Of a stretch of 64,000 nt of DNA, positions 51,935-61,306 are shown piece by piece (position 1 is the first letter of the stretch; the number at the start of each line of letters is the position of its first letter). The translations under genes were made by a program, and so were the position numbers. The stretch is from Marinobacterium zhoushanense (GTDB lineage: Bacteria > Pseudomonadota > Gammaproteobacteria > Pseudomonadales > Balneatricaceae). The stretch is taken from the NCBI RefSeq assembly GCF_014641945.1, contig NZ_BMIJ01000001.1, positions 730,585 to 794,584 on the forward strand, in the 5' to 3' direction. Under the pieces are notes generated by a model. The model saw nothing but the letters and a program-made list of their open reading frames with translations. It was not told the origin of the DNA and did no database searches.

Positions 51935-52216
51935 ATGTCTGACTGGACCCTTTTTGAAGTATTCGTGCGCAGCAAGCACGGTCTGAACCACAAGCATGTC
52001 GGCAGCGTGCACGCCACCGATGCTGCCATGGCACTGGAAAACGCCCGCGAGCTGTACACCCGTCGCAGCGAAGGCGTCAGCATCTGGGTTGTACCCTCCG
52101 CCGCCATCACCGCCTCGTCACCGGACGAGAAAGAGCCGCTGTTCGACCCGTCCGACGACAAGGTGTACCGCCACGCCACCTTCTACGATCTGCCCAAAGA
52201 AGTGGGCCACATGTAA
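51935..52216 (+). CDS. paaB: Phenylacetyl-CoA epoxidase subunit PaaB
   Basis: PaaB is a small structural subunit that bridges PaaA-PaaC units in the epoxidase complex. The 93 residues show WTLFEVFVRSKHGLNHKHVGSVHA, MALENARELYTRRSEGVSIWVVP and the FDPSDDKVYRHATFYDLPKEVGHM end, all typical. Its stop lies 13 nt before paaC. Confidence 0.97.
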   Translation: MSDWTLFEVFVRSKHGLNHKHVGSVHATDAAMALENARELYTRRSEGVSIWVVPSAAITASSPDEKEPLFDPSDDKVYRHATFYDLPKEVGHM

Positions 52217-52229
52217 GGAGGGGCTGACG

Positions 52230-53009
52230 ATGACCCAGAACCAAGCTCTGTTTGAATACCTGCTGCGCCTCGGCGACAGCGACCTGATCCTCGGTCAGCG
52301 CCTGTGCGAGTTGGTCGGCAATGCGCCGGCCCTGGAAGAGGAGATGGCGATCGGCAACGTGGCGCTGGACCTGATAGGTCAGGCCCGCTCCTGGATGACC
52401 CTTGCGGCAGAGGTGGCAAGCGCGGCGGAGATCGAAGGTGCCGGCCGCAGCGCCGACGACCTGGCTTTCACCCGCGACGAGCGCGCCTACCGCAACCTGC
52501 TCATCGTCGAGCAGGCCAACGGCAACTTCGCCGACACCATGGCCCGTCAGTACCTGTTCGACGTCTGGCACTTCCACCTGCTGAGCGCACTGAGCGGCTC
52601 CGCCGATGAACGCATCGCTGCTATTGCCGCCAAGGGACTGAAGGAGGTGATCTACCACCTGCGCCGCTCCAGCGCCTGGATCAAGCGCCTCGGTGACGGC
52701 ACCGAGGAGAGCCACGCCAAGATGCAGGACGCGATCGACGAGATCTGGACCTACTCCGGCGAGATGTTCATCGCCGACGAGGTGGACAGCCTGCTCGCCG
52801 ACGCCGGCATCGGTGCCGATCTGAATCAGCTGCGCAGTCTCTGGCAGGCCGATGTCCAGGCCCTGCTCGCGGAAGCGACACTGAACTGCCCGTCGATGGA
52901 TGAGTACATGCAGCGCGGCAGCAAGCAGGGACTGCACACCGAGCAGCTCGGCTTCCTGCTGGCCGAGATGCAGTTCCTGCCGCGCGCCTATCCGGGTGCC
53001 AGCTGGTAA
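52230..53009 (+). CDS. paaC: Phenylacetyl-CoA epoxidase structural subunit PaaC
   Basis: PaaC is the ferritin-like partner of PaaA without a functional metal site; it is required for complex formation. The 259 residues show the typical YLLRLGDSDLILGQRLCELVGNAPALEEEMAIGN start, DLIGQARSWM and LPRAYPGASW end. ATG at 52230 follows a strong AAGGAGGGG site; the longer in-frame sequence upstream is paaB in another frame. Confidence 0.96.
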   Translation: MTQNQALFEYLLRLGDSDLILGQRLCELVGNAPALEEEMAIGNVALDLIGQARSWMTLAAEVASAAEIEGAGRSADDLAFTRDERAYRNLLIVEQANGNFADTMARQYLFDVWHFHLLSALSGSADERIAAIAAKGLKEVIYHLRRSSAWIKRLGDGTEESHAKMQDAIDEIWTYSGEMFIADEVDSLLADAGIGADLNQLRSLWQADVQALLAEATLNCPSMDEYMQRGSKQGLHTEQLGFLLAEMQFLPRAYPGASW

Positions 53010-53048
53010 CCCTTGATCTGCCTCCCCTGATAAAAAGAGGTATGCACG

Positions 53049-53615
53049 ATGATCCGGGAATTCGACAACGCACAGGCCGATCACACGAGCCAGCCACTGA
53101 TCGCCACCGACCGTGCCGGTCAGCAGCTTGAACAGCCCTCGATCGAGGCGATCTGGACCCTGCTCGACGCGGTACCCGATCCCGAGGTGCCGGTGGTCAG
53201 CGTGGTCGATCTCGGCATCGTGCGCGATCTGCAATGGGACGGGCGTCAGCTGGTGGTGACACTAACCCCCACCTACTCCGGCTGTCCGGCCACCGAGTTT
53301 ATCGAGGAGGCGATCACCGAGGCGCTGCATGCGGCCGGCATCGCCAATGTGCGCCTGCATCAACAACTGGCACCGGCTTGGACCACCGACTGGATCACCG
53401 AGTCCGGCCGCGAAAAGCTGCGCCAGTACGGTATCGCACCGCCGGTAGGCTCCGCCTCCAAGCGCAGCCTGTTGGGTGAGGAACCGGAGGTTGCCTGCCC
53501 CCAGTGCGGCTCCCACGACACCGTGCAGGTCAGCGAGTTCGGCTCTACCGCCTGCAAGGCGCTGTACCGCTGTAACAGCTGTCTCGAGCCGTTCGACTAC
53601 TTCAAGTGCATCTGA
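53049..53615 (+). CDS. paaD: PaaD, DUF59/MIP18-like protein for epoxidase maturation
   Basis: PaaD is needed for an active epoxidase and probably assists iron or Fe-S insertion. The 188-residue protein has the DUF59 domain (about 33-115, DAVPDPEVPVVSVVDLGIVRDL and TPTYSGCPATEFIEE) and a C-terminal four-cysteine motif CPQCG...CNSC (about 151-182) that could bind zinc or iron. It lies between paaC and paaE. Confidence 0.95.
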   Translation: MIREFDNAQADHTSQPLIATDRAGQQLEQPSIEAIWTLLDAVPDPEVPVVSVVDLGIVRDLQWDGRQLVVTLTPTYSGCPATEFIEEAITEALHAAGIANVRLHQQLAPAWTTDWITESGREKLRQYGIAPPVGSASKRSLLGEEPEVACPQCGSHDTVQVSEFGSTACKALYRCNSCLEPFDYFKCI

Positions 53616-53669
53616 GCTCAAGCTACCGAGCCAGTCGCATCCGAGCCCAACAATAACAGAGAGAATACG

Positions 53670-54743
53670 ATGAGCCGTTTTCACACCCTGGAAGTTGCGG
53701 ACGTCCGCCAGGAAACCCGCGACGCTATCTCCATCGCTTTCGCGGTGCCCGACGAACTGAAAGATACCTACCGCTACCGTGAGGGTCAGCACCTGGTGCT
53801 GCGTACCCAGATCGACGGTGAAGAGGTACGCCGCTCCTACTCCATCTGCACCTCCCCGGCGGATGAAGAGCTGCGCATCGCGGTCAAGCGTATCTCCGGC
53901 GGTCTGTTCTCCAACTTCCTGAACGATCAGGCGCGCAAGGGGCTGCAGATCGAGGCGATGCCGCCGGCCGGTCATTTCCATATCGACCTGGATCCGGCCC
54001 GTGCCGGTCACTACCTGGGCGTTGCCGCCGGTAGCGGCATCACACCGATCTACTCGATCATCAAGACCACGCTGGAAAGCGAACCGAACAGCGAGTTCAC
54101 CCTGTTCTACGGCAACCGCGCCACCACCAGCACAATCCTGCGCGAGCAGCTGGAAGACCTGAAGAACCGCTTCATGTCGCGCCTCAACCTGGTCTACGTC
54201 ATGACCCGCGAGCAGCAGGATATCGACCTGTACAACGGCCGCATCGACGCCGACAAGTGCAAGGCGCTGTTCGACCACTGGCTCGACGTGCCCAACCTGA
54301 CCGCCGCCTTCCTCTGCGGTCCGCAAACGATGATCGAAACCGTGCGCGAGCAGCTGGAAGCGCATCAGCTGGACCTCTCACGCATCCACTACGAACTGTT
54401 TGCGCCTACCGGCGGCAACCAGGCACGCAAGCATCGCGTGCAGGACAGCTCCGGCAAGGTCGAGATGTGCGACGTTACCGTGATCGCCGACGGCCGCAGC
54501 ATCAGCTTCGAGCTGCCGCGCAACAGCGACAACATCCTCGACGCCGGCAACAGCCACGGCGCCGATCTGCCCTACTCCTGCAAGGCCGGCGTCTGCTCCA
54601 CCTGCCGCGCACGGGTGGTTGAGGGCGAGGTGGAGATGGACGCCAACTTCGCGCTCGAGGATTACGAGGTGAAGGCGGGTTACGTACTCTCCTGCCAGTG
54701 CTACCCGGTCACTGACAAGGTGATCCTGGACTTCGACCACTGA
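53670..54743 (+). CDS. paaE: Phenylacetyl-CoA epoxidase reductase PaaE
   Basis: PaaE passes electrons from NADPH to the PaaA di-iron site. The 357 residues contain an FAD domain ([10 protein letters not shown] near 50), a nucleotide-binding domain ([19 protein letters not shown] and [12 protein letters not shown]) and a C-terminal plant-type [2Fe-2S] domain with [15 protein letters not shown] and the last cysteine in LSCQCYP. It precedes paaZ by 19 nt. Confidence 0.97.
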   Translation: MSRFHTLEVADVRQETRDAISIAFAVPDELKDTYRYREGQHLVLRTQIDGEEVRRSYSICTSPADEELRIAVKRISGGLFSNFLNDQARKGLQIEAMPPAGHFHIDLDPARAGHYLGVAAGSGITPIYSIIKTTLESEPNSEFTLFYGNRATTSTILREQLEDLKNRFMSRLNLVYVMTREQQDIDLYNGRIDADKCKALFDHWLDVPNLTAAFLCGPQTMIETVREQLEAHQLDLSRIHYELFAPTGGNQARKHRVQDSSGKVEMCDVTVIADGRSISFELPRNSDNILDAGNSHGADLPYSCKAGVCSTCRARVVEGEVEMDANFALEDYEVKAGYVLSCQCYPVTDKVILDFDH

Positions 54744-54762
54744 TCTTAGGGAGATTCTCGCG

Positions 54763-56808
54763 ATGAAACTGAACAGCTACATCAACGGCCAGTGGATCGA
54801 AGGCAACGACAGCGGCACCGAGGTGTTCAACGCCGTCAACGGCGACCTGGTGTGCAGCGTCAGCAGCAGCGGCATCGACTTCAACGACGCCGTGCGCTTC
54901 GCCCGCGAAAAGGGTGGTCCAGCGCTGCGCAAGCTCACCTTCCACGAGCGCGCCAACGCGCTGAAGGCACTGGCTCAGCGGCTGATAGCGAAGAAGGAGG
55001 AGTTCTACCGCATCTCCGCCTGGACCGGTGCCACCCGCACCGACAGCTGGATCGATATCGAGGGCGGTATCGGCACCCTGTTCACCTACGCCAGCCTGGT
55101 CCGCCGCGAACTGCCCAACGAGACCTTCCTGGTCGAGGACGATGCCCAGCGTCTGTCCGCCGGGGGCAGCTTTATTGGCCGTCATATCCTGGTACCGAAA
55201 CAGGGTGTTGCAGTGCATATCAACGCCTTCAACTTCCCCTGCTGGGGCATGCTGGAAAAGATTGCGCCAAGCCTGGCCGCCGGTATGTCGGTGATCGTCA
55301 AGCCGGCCACCGCCTCGGCCTACCTGACCGAAGCGATGGTGCGCGAGATCGTTGACTCCGGCCTGCTGCCGGAGGGCGCCATCCAGCTGATCTCCGGCAG
55401 CGTCGGCAACCTGCTCGATCTGCTTGATGAGCAGGACGTGGTTACTTTCACCGGCTCAGCATCTACCGGACAGAAGCTGCGCAGCCACCCCAATATCGTC
55501 GCCCACTCCATCCCGTTCACCATGGAAGCGGACTCGCTGAACTGCAGCATCCTCGGTGCCAGCGTGGAGCCGGGCTCACCGGAGTTCGACCTCTATGTAA
55601 AAGAGGTAGCGCGGGAGATGACGGTCAAGGCGGGACAGAAATGTACCGCGATCCGTCGTGCCATCGTGCCGCGCAACCGGGTCGAGGCGGTAGCCGACGC
55701 GCTGAAGGCACGCCTGGCCAAGACCACCATCGGCGATCCGTCCGTTGAGGGCGTGCGCATGGGACCGCTGGTCGGTCGCAGCCAGGTCGACGATGTCTGG
55801 AGCAAGGTGGAACAGCTGCGCCAGGCGTGCGAACTGATCCACGGCGGCAACCGCGACTTCGCCATCACCGGGGGTGATGCCGAGAAGGGTGCGTTCTTCC
55901 CCACCACCCTGCTCTACGCCGACCAGCCGCTCAGCAGCGAGCTGCCGCACAGCGTGGAGGCGTTCGGTCCGGTATCGACGCTGATGGCCTATGACGACCT
56001 GGATCAGGCAATTGCCATCGCCAAGCGCGGCAAGGGCAGCCTGGTGGGTTCCATCGTTACCGCCGACAACCTGGAGGCCCGCGACCTGGTACTCGGCAGT
56101 GCCGCCTACCATGGTCGCCTGCTGATACTGAACGCCGACTGCGCCAAGGAGTCCACCGGCCACGGCTCGCCATTGCCGACCCTGGTCCACGGTGGCCCGG
56201 GACGCGCCGGTGGCGGCGAGGAGCTGGGCGGTCTGCGCGCGGTCAAGCACTACATGCAGCGCACCGCGATCCAGGGTCACCCGACCACGCTGACCGCGAT
56301 CACCAAGGAGTTCAACCCGGGCTCCGAGCAGATCAAGGATCCTGTGCACCCGTTCCGCAAGTACTTCGAGGAGCTGCAGATCGGCGAGACGCTTATCACC
56401 CACCGCCGCACCGTAACCGAAGCGGATATCGTCAACTTCGGCTGCCTGTCCGGCGATCACTTCTACGCCCACTTCGATGAGATCGCGGCGAAGGACTCCC
56501 TCTTCGGCAAGCGCGTGGCCCACGGCTACTTCGTCATCTCGGCAGCTGCCGGCATGTTCGTCGAGCCCTCGCCGGGCCCGGTACTGGCCAACTACGGCAT
56601 GGAGAACCTGCGCTTCGTCGAACCGGTCGGGATCGGCGACACCATCCGGGTACGCCTGACCTGCAAGCAGAAGATCAAGAAGGATCGTCGCTCGGACGAA
56701 GAGCAGCCCAACGGCGTGGTGGTCTGGGATGTGGAGGTGCGCAATCAGCACGACAAGCCGGTGGCGCTGTACAACATCCTGACGTTGGTGGCGCGCAGGG
56801 AGGATTGA
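54763..56808 (+). CDS. paaZ: Bifunctional oxepin-CoA hydrolase / semialdehyde dehydrogenase PaaZ
   Basis: PaaZ opens the oxepin-CoA ring with its C-terminal hydratase domain and oxidises the resulting aldehyde with its N-terminal ALDH domain. The 681-residue length is exactly that of E. coli PaaZ. The ALDH part shows the Glu in [10 protein letters not shown] and the Cys in [10 protein letters not shown]. The MaoC-like (R)-hydratase part (about 530-681) shows [15 protein letters not shown] with the Asp-His pair. Both activities look intact. It is the last gene of the paaA operon. Confidence 0.97.
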   Translation: MKLNSYINGQWIEGNDSGTEVFNAVNGDLVCSVSSSGIDFNDAVRFAREKGGPALRKLTFHERANALKALAQRLIAKKEEFYRISAWTGATRTDSWIDIEGGIGTLFTYASLVRRELPNETFLVEDDAQRLSAGGSFIGRHILVPKQGVAVHINAFNFPCWGMLEKIAPSLAAGMSVIVKPATASAYLTEAMVREIVDSGLLPEGAIQLISGSVGNLLDLLDEQDVVTFTGSASTGQKLRSHPNIVAHSIPFTMEADSLNCSILGASVEPGSPEFDLYVKEVAREMTVKAGQKCTAIRRAIVPRNRVEAVADALKARLAKTTIGDPSVEGVRMGPLVGRSQVDDVWSKVEQLRQACELIHGGNRDFAITGGDAEKGAFFPTTLLYADQPLSSELPHSVEAFGPVSTLMAYDDLDQAIAIAKRGKGSLVGSIVTADNLEARDLVLGSAAYHGRLLILNADCAKESTGHGSPLPTLVHGGPGRAGGGEELGGLRAVKHYMQRTAIQGHPTTLTAITKEFNPGSEQIKDPVHPFRKYFEELQIGETLITHRRTVTEADIVNFGCLSGDHFYAHFDEIAAKDSLFGKRVAHGYFVISAAAGMFVEPSPGPVLANYGMENLRFVEPVGIGDTIRVRLTCKQKIKKDRRSDEEQPNGVVVWDVEVRNQHDKPVALYNILTLVARRED

Positions 56809-56990
56809 TCGGACTCAGCTTGGTGCCTCTGCCTGCAGAGAGGGGCACCAGGCTGAACTCTCCGGCATATCACCACTATATATAAAGCACATTTCAGAGA
56901 CACAAACTAACTAGCTTGTATCTTAAACAATAATCATAAATAGCTAATTTTATTAAGCTATCAATAATTACACGCTATATATATGCGACT
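56809..56990. other. AT-rich gap between paaZ and the TRAP operon
   Basis: No coding signal. Just after paaZ lies an imperfect hairpin with TGGTGCC (56821-56827) and GGCACCA (56844-56850), which may end paaZ transcription but lacks a T run. The rest is AT-rich, with several ATATAT stretches, like the gap before paaF. Confidence 0.5.
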
Positions 56991-56992
56991 TA

Positions 56993-57033
56993 ATGACACA
57001 ATAATGATATTAGACATTTCTATTTCGTGTCAT
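56993..57033. promoter_or_regulatory. Candidate PaaX operator at the TRAP (dctP) promoter
   Basis: ATGACACA (56993-57000) and CGTGTCAT (57026-57033) form the same two-arm inverted motif, with 25 bp between arms, as before paaA. The right arm again overlaps the -10 box by one base. It suggests that the TRAP operon is controlled together with the paa genes. Confidence 0.6.
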
Positions 57034-57038
57034 ATAAT
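57011..57038 (+). promoter_or_regulatory. Predicted sigma70 promoter of the TRAP operon
   Basis: TAGACA (57011-57016) and TATAAT (57033-57038) are 16 bases apart. Spacing and overlap with the operator arm copy the paaA promoter exactly. Transcription would start about 70 nt before dctP. Confidence 0.65.
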
Positions 57039-57114
57039 CCCCTATTAAACCCAGGCAACCAAACCTCACGCCTGTCGTTTGATGAAGACCGAAAACTATA
57101 AGAAGGACACTTCA

Positions 57115-58152
57115 ATGAACTTGAAAAAACTGCTCGTAACCTCCTCACTGATGTTGTCGCTCGGCTCGCTGCCGACCCTGGCCGCTACCGAGATGCGTGT
57201 CGCCACCTGGCTGCCGCCGACCCACCCGCAGAACACCGATGTACTGCCCACCTGGGGCAAGTGGATCGAAGAGGCCACCGAAGGCCGCGTCACCCTGAAG
57301 CTCGAATACAACATGGGCCACCCCAAGGACATGTTCTCACTGGTTGAAGATGGCGTTGTCGATGCCAGCTGGACCTTCCACGGCTACGTGCCGGGCCGCT
57401 TCCGTCTGACCCAGATCGTCGAACAGCCGGGCCTTGGCGCCGATGCCGAAGCTGCCTCCGTCGCTTACTGGCGTGTCTACGAAAAGTACTTTTCCGACGC
57501 CAACGAGCATGAAGGTCTCGAGCTGATGGGCCTGTTCACCCATGCCCCCGGCCAGATCCAGACCGCCAAGCCGATCTCCAGCCTGGCTGATCTGAAAGGT
57601 ATGAAGATCCGCCTCGGCGGCGGTATCCAGAGCGAACTGGGCGCGCGGATGGAGGTCACTCCGGTCAACGCGCCGGCATCCAAGGTCTACGAGATGATGC
57701 AGCAGGGTGTTATCGACGGCACCTTCCTGCCGGTCTGCGAACAGAAGACCCTGCGCCTGAGCGAAGTGGCACCGAACCTGACCCTGCTGCCGGGCGGCAT
57801 GTACCTGGGCAGCTTCGCTATCTTCGCCAACCCGGACTTCCTCGATAGCCTGGATCCGAAAGACAAGCAGGCGATCCTGAAGGTGTCCGGCGAGAAGCTG
57901 TCACAGATGGCCGGTCAGGTGTGGGATCAGTGCGGTATCGATGCACTCGCCGCCAGCCGCGAAGCGGGTGTCAACGTGGTCGAAGTGGGCAACAACGACG
58001 CGATGGCCAAGCAGTTCGATACCCTGACCAAAGGCCTGGACGAGGTCTGGGTTCAGTCGGTCGCCGACCGTAGTGATGATGCCGAAGCTGCGTTGAAAGA
58101 GCTGCGCGATATCGCCCGCTCCTACAAGCCCGGCAGCGTCGCGGCAAACTGA
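57115..58152 (+). CDS. TRAP transporter substrate-binding protein (DctP family)
   Basis: A periplasmic solute receptor of about 345 residues. A signal peptide (KLLVTSSLMLSLGSLPTLAA) precedes the DctP fold: ATWLPPTHPQNTDVLPTWGKWIEEAT, DLKGMKIRLGGGIQSELGARM with the Arg that usually clamps the ligand carboxylate, and YEMMQQGVIDGTFLP. I chose the ATG at 57115 with AAGGA before it; upstream starts at 57079-57082 would spoil the signal peptide. Inside the paa island and under a paa-type operator, the ligand is probably phenylacetate or a similar aromatic acid; this is inference. Confidence 0.93.
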   Translation: MNLKKLLVTSSLMLSLGSLPTLAATEMRVATWLPPTHPQNTDVLPTWGKWIEEATEGRVTLKLEYNMGHPKDMFSLVEDGVVDASWTFHGYVPGRFRLTQIVEQPGLGADAEAASVAYWRVYEKYFSDANEHEGLELMGLFTHAPGQIQTAKPISSLADLKGMKIRLGGGIQSELGARMEVTPVNAPASKVYEMMQQGVIDGTFLPVCEQKTLRLSEVAPNLTLLPGGMYLGSFAIFANPDFLDSLDPKDKQAILKVSGEKLSQMAGQVWDQCGIDALAASREAGVNVVEVGNNDAMAKQFDTLTKGLDEVWVQSVADRSDDAEAALKELRDIARSYKPGSVAAN

Positions 58153-58163
58153 GGTAAGGGCTA

Positions 58164-58685
58164 ATGCACTTCTCGCAATGGCTGCATCTGCACTACCACG
58201 AGAAGGGCCCGATGGCCTGGCTGGCGTTTCTCCTCGAAGCGCTGGCCGGCGCCCTCCTGCTGGCTCTGGTACTGCTTACCTGCGTTGACGTATTCGGGCG
58301 CTACTTCTTCGGCAATGCCGTGGACGGCGCCACCGAGATGACCGAGATCGCACTGGCGATCATCGTATTTGCCGAGATACCGGTGATCACCTGGCGCGGC
58401 ACCCATGTGGTGATCGACGTGCTCGATAACCTGTTCGGGCGCTGGGTCAAGGGACTGGAAACCCTGTCCGCCCTGCTGATCGCGGCGATGCTCTACCTGC
58501 TCGGCGATACCATAATGACTCAGGCGGCGCGCTCGCTGCGCCGGAACGTCACCACCGAATACCTACATATTCCGGTCGGCGACATCATCCAATATATCGG
58601 CATCATGTGCTGGCTTACCGCCGCCTGTACCCTGAGCTGGGGTATCTACCGCATCTTTATGCGCGGGCGCGAACAGCACAGCTAA
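58164..58685 (+). CDS. TRAP transporter small membrane subunit (DctQ family)
   Basis: The small four-helix permease subunit of a TRAP transporter, 173 residues. Hydrophobic segments lie near 18-42, 60-80, 98-120 and 140-162; DVFGRYFFGNAVDGATEMTEIALAIIVFAEIP and TWRGTHVVIDVLDNLF are family marks. It has a GAGGTAAGGG ribosome site and lies 11 nt after dctP. It works together with the large subunit encoded next. Confidence 0.93.
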   Translation: MHFSQWLHLHYHEKGPMAWLAFLLEALAGALLLALVLLTCVDVFGRYFFGNAVDGATEMTEIALAIIVFAEIPVITWRGTHVVIDVLDNLFGRWVKGLETLSALLIAAMLYLLGDTIMTQAARSLRRNVTTEYLHIPVGDIIQYIGIMCWLTAACTLSWGIYRIFMRGREQHS

Positions 58686-58739
58686 CCCAACAGCTACACC
58701 GCCATAACGATAATAACGTTTGCACGAGGTCCCTCAGCC

Positions 58740-60068
58740 ATGACTATCGCGCTGATCAGTTTCGCCATCCTGTTGCTATTGATCGTCGTTCTCCGCATCC
58801 CACTGGCCTTCGCCATGGCACTGGTCGGCGTGGTCGGCTTCGCCTGGTTGTCGGGCCTGACCTTCGACAACCTGACCACCTTCCGCTGGCACGGTGCGCT
58901 GGCGATGGCCTCATCCCGCGTCATCTCGACCGCACAGGAGTACAGCCTGTCGGTGATCCCGCTGTTTATCCTGATGGGTAACCTGGTCACCCGTTCCGGC
59001 CTGTCCCACGAACTCTACCGCGCCTCGCACGCCTTTCTCGGTCACTTCCGCGGCGGCCTGTCGATGGCCACCGTGGTGGCCTGCGGCGGTTTCTCCGCCA
59101 TCTGCGGCTCCAGCCTCGCCACTGCGGCAACCATGGCCAAGGTGGCCATGCCGCCGATGCGCAAATATGGCTACGACGACAGCCTGGCCAGCGCCTCCAT
59201 CGCCGCCGGCGGCACCCTGGGCATTCTGATCCCGCCCAGCGTAATCCTGGTGATCTACGGTCTGCTGACCGAGTCGAGCATCCGTGAACTGTTCGCCGCC
59301 GGTTTCATCCCCGGTATGCTCGGCATCCTGCTCTACCTGGCCGCAGTGCGGTATGTTGTCTGGCGCCACCCGGAAAAGGGGCCGGCCGGCGAGCGCGCCT
59401 CCTGGCCGGAACGGCTACAGGCGCTTAAGCAGGTACGCGGCATCCTCGGCCTGTTCGTTCTGGTCATGGGTGGTATCTATCTCGGCGTATTCACCCCCAC
59501 CGAAGCGGCGGGTATCGGTGCCGGCGGCGCCTTTGTCATCGCCCTGATGCGCCGCTCGCTGAACCTGCGCGTGCTGTTCGAACTGGTTAACGATACCGGG
59601 CGTACCACGGCGATGCTGTTTAGCGTGGTGATCGGCGCGCTGATCTTTTCCAACTTCATCACCCGCGCCGGTCTGCCGGAAGACCTGCTGGCCCTGGTTA
59701 CCGGCCTCGGGGTATCGCCGATGGCGGTGATTCTGGTGATCCTGCTGATCTATGTGCTACTCGGCATGGTGTTCGAGAGCCTGTCGATGCTGCTGCTGAC
59801 CGTGCCAGTGTTCTTCCCGCTGGTGCAGAGCCTGGGCTTCGACCCGGTCTGGTTCGGTATCGTCGTGGTCGTGGTCACCGAGATCAGCCTGATCACACCA
59901 CCGGTGGGGATGAACGTGTTCGTACTCAGCGCGGTGTTGCCGGATGTCAAAACCGGCACCATCTTCCGTGGCATCACCCCATTCTGGTGTGCCGATATCC
60001 TGCGTCTGGTGCTGATCACCTCGATCAGCTGGATCTCACTGGTACTGCCCCGACTGCTGTACGGTTAA
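58740..60068 (+). CDS. TRAP transporter large membrane subunit (DctM family)
   Basis: The large permease subunit, which couples solute entry to the sodium or proton gradient. The 442 residues contain about 11-12 hydrophobic helices. Family marks are SVIPLFILMGNLVTRSGLS, CGGFSAICGSSLATAATMAKVAMPPMRKYGYDDSLASASIAAGGTLGILIPPS and ISLITPPVGMNVFVLS. It completes a canonical three-gene TRAP set; a terminator follows 29 nt after the stop. Confidence 0.95.
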   Translation: MTIALISFAILLLLIVVLRIPLAFAMALVGVVGFAWLSGLTFDNLTTFRWHGALAMASSRVISTAQEYSLSVIPLFILMGNLVTRSGLSHELYRASHAFLGHFRGGLSMATVVACGGFSAICGSSLATAATMAKVAMPPMRKYGYDDSLASASIAAGGTLGILIPPSVILVIYGLLTESSIRELFAAGFIPGMLGILLYLAAVRYVVWRHPEKGPAGERASWPERLQALKQVRGILGLFVLVMGGIYLGVFTPTEAAGIGAGGAFVIALMRRSLNLRVLFELVNDTGRTTAMLFSVVIGALIFSNFITRAGLPEDLLALVTGLGVSPMAVILVILLIYVLLGMVFESLSMLLLTVPVFFPLVQSLGFDPVWFGIVVVVVTEISLITPPVGMNVFVLSAVLPDVKTGTIFRGITPFWCADILRLVLITSISWISLVLPRLLYG

Positions 60069-60096
60069 TCCTTTCTCGATAGCACTAGCCGTCCTT

Positions 60097-60120
60097 GGGT
60101 GACCTCAGGTCACCCCTTTT
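60097..60120 (+). terminator. Terminator after the TRAP operon
   Basis: GGGTGACC (60097-60104) pairs with GGTCACCC (60108-60115) around TCA, followed by CTTTT and another T run. It separates the TRAP operon from paaX. Confidence 0.85.
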
Positions 60121-60217
60121 CTGTTTTAGCGCCCTCCATCGCCCTGGCCGGGTTTTCAGTTCCCCAGCCCGCTTGTAAACTAGGGCGCGTCCCCACACGG
60201 AGGTTTTCCGCCAGTCC

Positions 60218-61150
60218 ATGAGCAGTTCAATCCACCTCAACGCCCTGATCAACCAGTTCCGCAGTCAACGGCCTATCCGCGCCGGCTCACTGATCATCTC
60301 CGTATTCGGCGACGCCATCGTGCCGCGTGGCGGCAAGGTCTGGCTCGGCAGCCTGATCAATGTGCTCGAACCGCTGGGGCTGAATCAGCGTCTGGTGCGC
60401 ACCTCCGTGTTCCGCCTGAGCAAGGAGGAGAACTGGCTGGCCGCGGAGCAGCTGGGCCGACGCGCTTACTACAGCCTGACCAACCAGGGCCGCCGCCGGT
60501 TCGATCAGGCGTTCAAACGTATCTACGTGCCTGCAGTACAGGAGTGGGATGGCAGTTGGAGCCTGGCGGTCCTGTCCCAGGTACCGGCAGAGATCCGCCA
60601 GCAGGTACGGGATGAACTGCAGTGGATGGGCTTCGGCGCCTTCGGCCCGACGCTGATGGCCGCGCCGCACTGCGACATGCTGGAGGTGCGCAATACGCTG
60701 CAGGAGCTGGACGCACTAGACAGCACCATCCTGTTCGAAACCCGCGAGGGTACTCAATACTCCTCCAAGGCACTGCGCGCGCAGTCTCGTGAGTGCTGGA
60801 ATCTGGACCAGATCAACGACAGCTACCGCAGCTTTCTCGACCGTTTCCGCCCGGTGTGGCAGGAGATGAGCAACCAGAAACAGCTCGACCCGCAGGAGTG
60901 CTTCATCGCCCGCACCCTGCTGATCCACGAGTACCGCAAGGTGCTGCTGCGCGACCCACAGCTGCCGGCCGAGCTGCTGCCCTCGGATTGGGGCGGTACC
61001 GCCGCACGCCAGCTGTGCCACAACCTGTACAACCTGGTGTGCAAGGCGTCGGAGCAGTATATCAGCCGCTCCATGGAAACCGCCGACGGCCCCCTGCCGC
61101 CGCCCTCACCGTCGTTCTACAAGCGCTTCGGCGGCCTAAGCGACCAATAA
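60218..61150 (+). CDS. paaX: Phenylacetate-responsive repressor PaaX
   Basis: PaaX represses paa promoters until phenylacetyl-CoA binds it. The 310-residue protein has the PaaX N-terminal winged-helix (about 20-90, LIISVFGDAIVPRGGKVWLGSLINVLEPLGLNQRLVRTSVFRLSKEENW), the central domain with WDGSWSLAVLSQVPAE, and the C-terminal domain. The nearest GGAGG lies 14 nt before the ATG, an unusually long spacing, so expression may be low. It is a separate unit after the TRAP terminator; no two-arm operator was seen directly upstream. Confidence 0.95.
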   Translation: MSSSIHLNALINQFRSQRPIRAGSLIISVFGDAIVPRGGKVWLGSLINVLEPLGLNQRLVRTSVFRLSKEENWLAAEQLGRRAYYSLTNQGRRRFDQAFKRIYVPAVQEWDGSWSLAVLSQVPAEIRQQVRDELQWMGFGAFGPTLMAAPHCDMLEVRNTLQELDALDSTILFETREGTQYSSKALRAQSRECWNLDQINDSYRSFLDRFRPVWQEMSNQKQLDPQECFIARTLLIHEYRKVLLRDPQLPAELLPSDWGGTAARQLCHNLYNLVCKASEQYISRSMETADGPLPPPSPSFYKRFGGLSDQ

Positions 61151-61177
61151 TCTCGGAACAAAATCCCGGACCGCTCC

Positions 61178-61281
61178 GCATCCATGCGCCCGCGGCATGA
61201 CCGTCATGGATGACGGAGGGCCGCCCCACGGGAGTCCTGTCGTTGCAGGAGCAAACGACAGGGACCGTGCTTCCTGTACAT
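61178..61281. repeat. CATGGATG-core intergenic element, copy 2
   Basis: A gene-free stretch between paaX and the converging ABC operon. It contains GCATCCATGC (61178-61187), TGCGCCCGCGG (61185-61195), the palindrome CCGTCATGGATGACGG (61201-61216), a 9-bp stem CCTGTCGTT/AACGACAGG (61236-61244 and 61254-61262) and TGTACA (61275-61280) next to a T-run. These features recur at 27756-27834. It may be a structured dispersed repeat. Confidence 0.45.
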
Positions 61282-61306
61282 AAAAAAGGGAGGCCAAAGG
61301 CCTCCC
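61282..61306 (-). terminator. Terminator of the ABC transporter operon
   Basis: Read leftward, GGGAGGCC pairs with GGCCTCCC around TTT and is followed by six T (61287-61282). It ends the leftward ABC operon about 140 nt past its last gene. Another 7-bp hairpin (61409-61415 with 61430-61436) lies just after the stop but has no T run. Confidence 0.85.

Noticed and set aside
52107..53234. 375-residue open frame opposite paaC and paaD
   Set aside because: Shadow of two solid paa genes on the other strand; low-complexity composition.
53262..54365. 367-residue open frame opposite paaD and paaE
   Set aside because: Antisense to PaaE with its intact flavin and Fe-S motifs; no support of its own.
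55576..56751. 391-residue open frame opposite paaZ
   Set aside because: Shadow of the PaaZ coding sequence, which matches the family over its entire length.
56816..56855. Hairpin after paaZ as an intrinsic terminator
   Set aside because: The stem is interrupted and no T run follows; it is noted within the gap entry but not called as a terminator.
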